Source: Clostridiales bacterium (GTDB lineage Bacteria > Bacillota > Sulfobacillia > UBA995 > UBA9673). From it: a DNA stretch of 5,729 nt. Shown here one piece after another: positions 5,289 to 5,729 of the stretch. The stretch lies in assembly GCA_003541445.1 (NCBI GenBank), contig DPMO01000104.1, forward strand, positions 1 to 5,729, given 5' to 3'. The notes beneath the pieces are model-generated. The model had not been told where the DNA came from and ran no database searches. It saw only the letters and a program-made list of their open reading frames with translations. Made by a program: the position numbers and the translations under genes. Position 1 is the first letter of the stretch. Each line of letters starts with the position of its first letter.

Positions 5289-5729
5289 GTGGCCGAGCCT
5301 TTCTGGCACAACCTCGTTCCCGACGGGTACTACCGTTCCATCTACGACATCGACCTTGACGCCCTGCGCGAACGCGGGGTGTCCGGCCTCATCATCGACC
5401 TCGACAACACGGTCGCCGCCTGGGGTGTGGGAAGGCCCGAGCCCCGCCTGGCCGAATGGATCCGTGAGGTCCGGGACAAGGGCCTCGAGCCCTACATCCT
5501 GTCGAACGACCTGGGGCCGCGGGTCGACCTCTTCACCCGCTACCTGGGCATCGAGGGGACGGCCCGCGCGGGCAAGCCGCGGCGCCGGGCCTTCAGGAAG
5601 GCGGTGGAGGCCCTCGGTCTCCGTCCGGACCAGGTGGCCGTCATCGGGGACCAGGTCTTCACCGACATCGTCGGGGCCAAGCGTCTCGGCTGCCACACCA
5701 TCCTCGTCGTCCCGGTGAGTCGCCGGGAG
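5289..5729 (+). CDS. yqeG: YqeG family HAD-IIIA phosphatase, 3'-truncated
   Basis: This is the N-terminal 147 residues of a YqeG-type HAD superfamily hydrolase; the frame runs open to the last base. All four HAD motifs are visible: IIDLDNT (35-41, nucleophile D37 and acid/base D39), ILSND (70-74, S72), AGKPRRRAF (94-102, K96) and VIGDQVFTDIVGAKRLG (118-134, D121 and D126). The opening PDGYYRSIYDIDLDALRERGVSG and the closing HTILVVPVS also match the family. Only the C-terminal end, typically about 20-30 residues, should be missing. The GTG start is preceded by GGAGG (5278-5282) at 6 nt. YqeG proteins are relatives of the yeast phosphatidylglycerophosphate phosphatase Gep4, so a lipid phosphatase role is possible, but the substrate here is inferred only. 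It has its own extended -10 promoter, separating it from sigK. In Firmicutes it commonly precedes aroE or yqeH, which would lie beyond the window. Confidence 0.92.
   Translation, partial: MAEPFWHNLVPDGYYRSIYDIDLDALRERGVSGLIIDLDNTVAAWGVGRPEPRLAEWIREVRDKGLEPYILSNDLGPRVDLFTRYLGIEGTARAGKPRRRAFRKAVEALGLRPDQVAVIGDQVFTDIVGAKRLGCHTILVVPVSRRE

Noticed and set aside
5251..5718. A 155-codon Ser/Thr/Arg-rich open frame overlapping yqeG.
   Set aside because: It is a frame-shifted reading of the YqeG sequence with low-complexity content; the true frame carries all four HAD motifs and remains open to the window end.
1..5729. Search for CRISPR arrays, transposase or integrase genes, tRNA/rRNA and a skin-like insertion in sigK.
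   Set aside because: No spaced repeats, terminal inverted repeats, recombinase motifs or RNA gene signatures were seen, and sigK is uninterrupted.

Overview
This is a very GC-rich window (roughly 70% G+C by eye) from a bacterium that I read as an endospore-forming member of the Bacillota (Firmicutes) with a high-GC genome. The evidence is a sigma factor closely matching sporulation sigma-K, plus a gene set (AI-2E family permease, DUF1292/YrzB, MltG, class B PBP, YqeG) that is characteristic of Firmicutes and found in related order there. Symbiobacteriia-, Thermaerobacter- or Limnochordia-like lineages would fit, but I cannot name a genus.

Layout, all on the + strand: (1) 1-672, the C-terminal two thirds of an AI-2E family membrane protein, cut by the window start. 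(2) A perfect-consensus vegetative promoter (TTGACA-18-TATAAT, 692-721) and a ~100-nt structured leader drive a small, very acidic DUF1292 protein (827-1159), followed by a GC-rich terminator-like hairpin (1185-1209). (3) mltG (1345-2472), an endolytic murein transglycosylase. (4) A class B penicillin-binding transpeptidase (2612-4336) without PASTA domains. (5) A sigK-type sigma factor (4469-5206) preceded by a sigma-K-like promoter and a strong inverted repeat covering its Shine-Dalgarno sequence. (6) An extended -10 promoter and the start of a YqeG-type HAD phosphatase (5289 to the window end). That reading frame stays open to the last base.

Functionally the centre is envelope and sporulation: MltG trims nascent glycan strands, the PBP cross-links peptides, and sigma-K drives late mother-cell transcription, including coat and cortex-related genes. 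The PBP could be a vegetative or a sporulation enzyme. Every gene whose start is inside the window appears to begin with GTG. The genes are separated by 77-185 nt gaps, several with inverted repeats, so the block looks like several transcription units and not one tight operon.

I found no mobile element, CRISPR, tRNA or rRNA, and no evidence for a wholly new system. The points worth a second look are regulatory or architectural: the sigK leader, the long Pro/Gly-rich linker in the sigma-K pro-region, the DUF1292 leader, the hairpin-filled gap before mltG, and the loss of the usual alaS-ireB-ruvX genes between the permease and DUF1292.
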